64,000 nucleotides of DNA. Source: an uncultured Bacteroidales bacterium. GTDB taxonomy: Bacteria; Bacteroidota; Bacteroidia; Bacteroidales; FEN-979. The position numbers and the translations under genes are program-made. The notes below the pieces were generated by a model. That model saw nothing but the letters and a program-made list of their open reading frames with translations. It was not told the origin of the DNA and searched no databases. The DNA lies in assembly GCA_903903985.1 (NCBI GenBank), contig CAIVAT010000022.1, positions 1 through 64,000 of the forward strand. Direction: 5' to 3'. How positions within the stretch are numbered: the stretch's first letter is position 1; every line of letters begins with the position of its first letter. Below are positions 63,103-64,000 of this stretch, in pieces.

Positions 63103-64000
63103 ATGAAGATCAGGAACTTATTGGTATTACTGGCATTCTTTTTTGCCATGGGTACCGCACAGTCGCAACAGGTTGTTTTCAAGTCAAACGGGAAGGTTAA
63201 TTATCCTTTGGCTCCTCACGAAATGACGATGCTCGATTCCATTCAGCATAAAACGTTCCTTTTCTTTTTAAAGGAACATCATCCTGAAAACGGGATTGTA
63301 AAAGACCGGAGTACGGGAAGTTCTCCCTGTAGTATCGCCGCAACAGGTTTTGGAATCCCATCCCTGGCGATCGGTGCTGAAAGAAACTGGATCAGCCGTG
63401 AAAAGGCTGCCGAAATCACCCTTGGCATCCTGAAATTCTTTTTCAATTCTGTGCAAAGTACGTCTAAAAATGTCACCGGTTATAAAGGATTTTATTATCA
63501 TTTTCTGAAAATGGATTCCGGTAATCGCGAATGGAACTGTGAACTCTCTTCGGTCGATACCGGATTGCTGATGATGGGTGTCATTTTTGCACGAAACTAT
63601 TACAATTCCGACAATAAGGTTGAAAACCAGATCCGGTCCCTGGCGGCAAAATTACTTGAACGCGTTGACTGGAACTTTATGGTACTGCCTGCTTCGAGTA
63701 AATATGCCCATACCATTTCCATGGCCTGGACACCCGAAGCGGGATTGCAGGATTATGGCTGGTGCGGTTATAACGAGGCGCTGTTCCTGTATATCCTGGC
63801 CGCAGGCAGCGGAATGGACAATGCTGCGCAAAGTTACAGTTCATGGTTAAAAACCTACAAATGGACCACCCCATATAAAGGACTTTCCCATGTTGCTTTT
63901 CCTCCTTTGTTCGGCCATCAGTTTTCCCAGGCATTCATCGATTTCAGGGGGATCGCTGATTCGTACATGAAGGAAAAGGGAATCGACTATTTTGAGAATT
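63103..64000 (+). CDS. Second GH144-like (glycoamylase domain) enzyme, truncated by window end
   Basis: Open from the ATG at 63103 to the last base (299 full codons). Signal peptide MKIRNLLVLLAFFFAMGTAQS, then LDSIQHKTFLFFLKEHHPEN, CSIAATGFGIPSLAIGAERN, ISREKAAEITLGILKFF, WNCELSSVDTGLLMMGVIFA and GWCGYNEALFLYILAAGSG. These parallel the catalytic domain of the gene at 58855 (KTFRYFYDY, GSGFGVMALIVGMERGF, NECLITYIAAS), so it is a paralogue without the lipid anchor or Ig domains. It begins 14 bases after the GH3. The C-terminus is outside the window. Confidence 0.85.
   Translation, partial: MKIRNLLVLLAFFFAMGTAQSQQVVFKSNGKVNYPLAPHEMTMLDSIQHKTFLFFLKEHHPENGIVKDRSTGSSPCSIAATGFGIPSLAIGAERNWISREKAAEITLGILKFFFNSVQSTSKNVTGYKGFYYHFLKMDSGNREWNCELSSVDTGLLMMGVIFARNYYNSDNKVENQIRSLAAKLLERVDWNFMVLPASSKYAHTISMAWTPEAGLQDYGWCGYNEALFLYILAAGSGMDNAAQSYSSWLKTYKWTTPYKGLSHVAFPPLFGHQFSQAFIDFRGIADSYMKEKGIDYFEN

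Overview
The window looks like chromosomal DNA from a free-living, polysaccharide-degrading member of the Bacteroidota. The grounds are three SusC/SusD pairs, several secreted proteins with type IX secretion (T9SS) C-terminal sorting tails, a Reg_prop/Y_Y_Y hybrid two-component sensor, many lipoproteins, and promoters that fit the Bacteroidota form TTTG-N19-TAnnTTTG (clearest before tRNA-Phe and before the HEPN/STAND operon). No rRNA, phage, plasmid or insertion-sequence genes are visible.

Layout. 1-3.7 kb: the N-terminal part of a HypD-like glycyl radical enzyme (minus strand, cut by the window edge), a FISUMP lipoprotein, an exported MsrB-MsrA fusion and tRNA-Phe. 3.9-7.3 kb: a YCF48-like gene remnant, a T9SS cargo protein and a protein with a CorA-like two-helix membrane end. 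7.3-12 kb (minus): a two-gene operon of a HEPN-motif protein and a 1198-residue STAND NTPase with about 14 WD40 repeats, a candidate anti-phage or other conflict system. 12-19 kb (minus): an IPTL-CTERM surface protein, two gene remnants (Na/Pi cotransporter, histidine-kinase ATPase domain), a T9SS protein, a MORN-repeat protein and a zinc-ribbon membrane protein. 19-24 kb (minus): a single-domain response regulator and a very large hybrid histidine kinase ending in an HPt domain. 24.6-26 kb: an isoprenylcysteine-methyltransferase-like membrane protein and a VOC-domain protein.

26.3-28.5 kb is the most striking stretch. Two tandem tiny ORFs carry three and six consecutive cysteine codons. Each is followed by an intrinsic terminator and by sequence able to form a competing antiterminator, and directly downstream lie cysE and cysK, the two steps from serine to cysteine. 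This reads as a double cysteine-sensing transcription attenuator.

28.5-30.7 kb (minus): a degenerate-Nudix regulator translationally coupled to a T9SS CotH-like kinase. 31.3-64 kb (plus, running off the window): one long beta-glucan utilisation locus. It contains a PKD lipoprotein, GH16, SusCD-1, GH30, SusCD-2, GH5 with two CBM6 modules, a second GH30, a membrane-tethered Y_Y_Y/LuxR-type regulator, SusCD-3, a LamG lipoprotein, a GH144-like lipoprotein, a GH3 and a second GH144-like enzyme. GH16, GH30 and GH5 point to beta-1,3/1,6-glucan (laminarin or fungal type). The GH144-like genes with GH3 point to beta-1,2-glucan, so the locus may serve more than one glucan.
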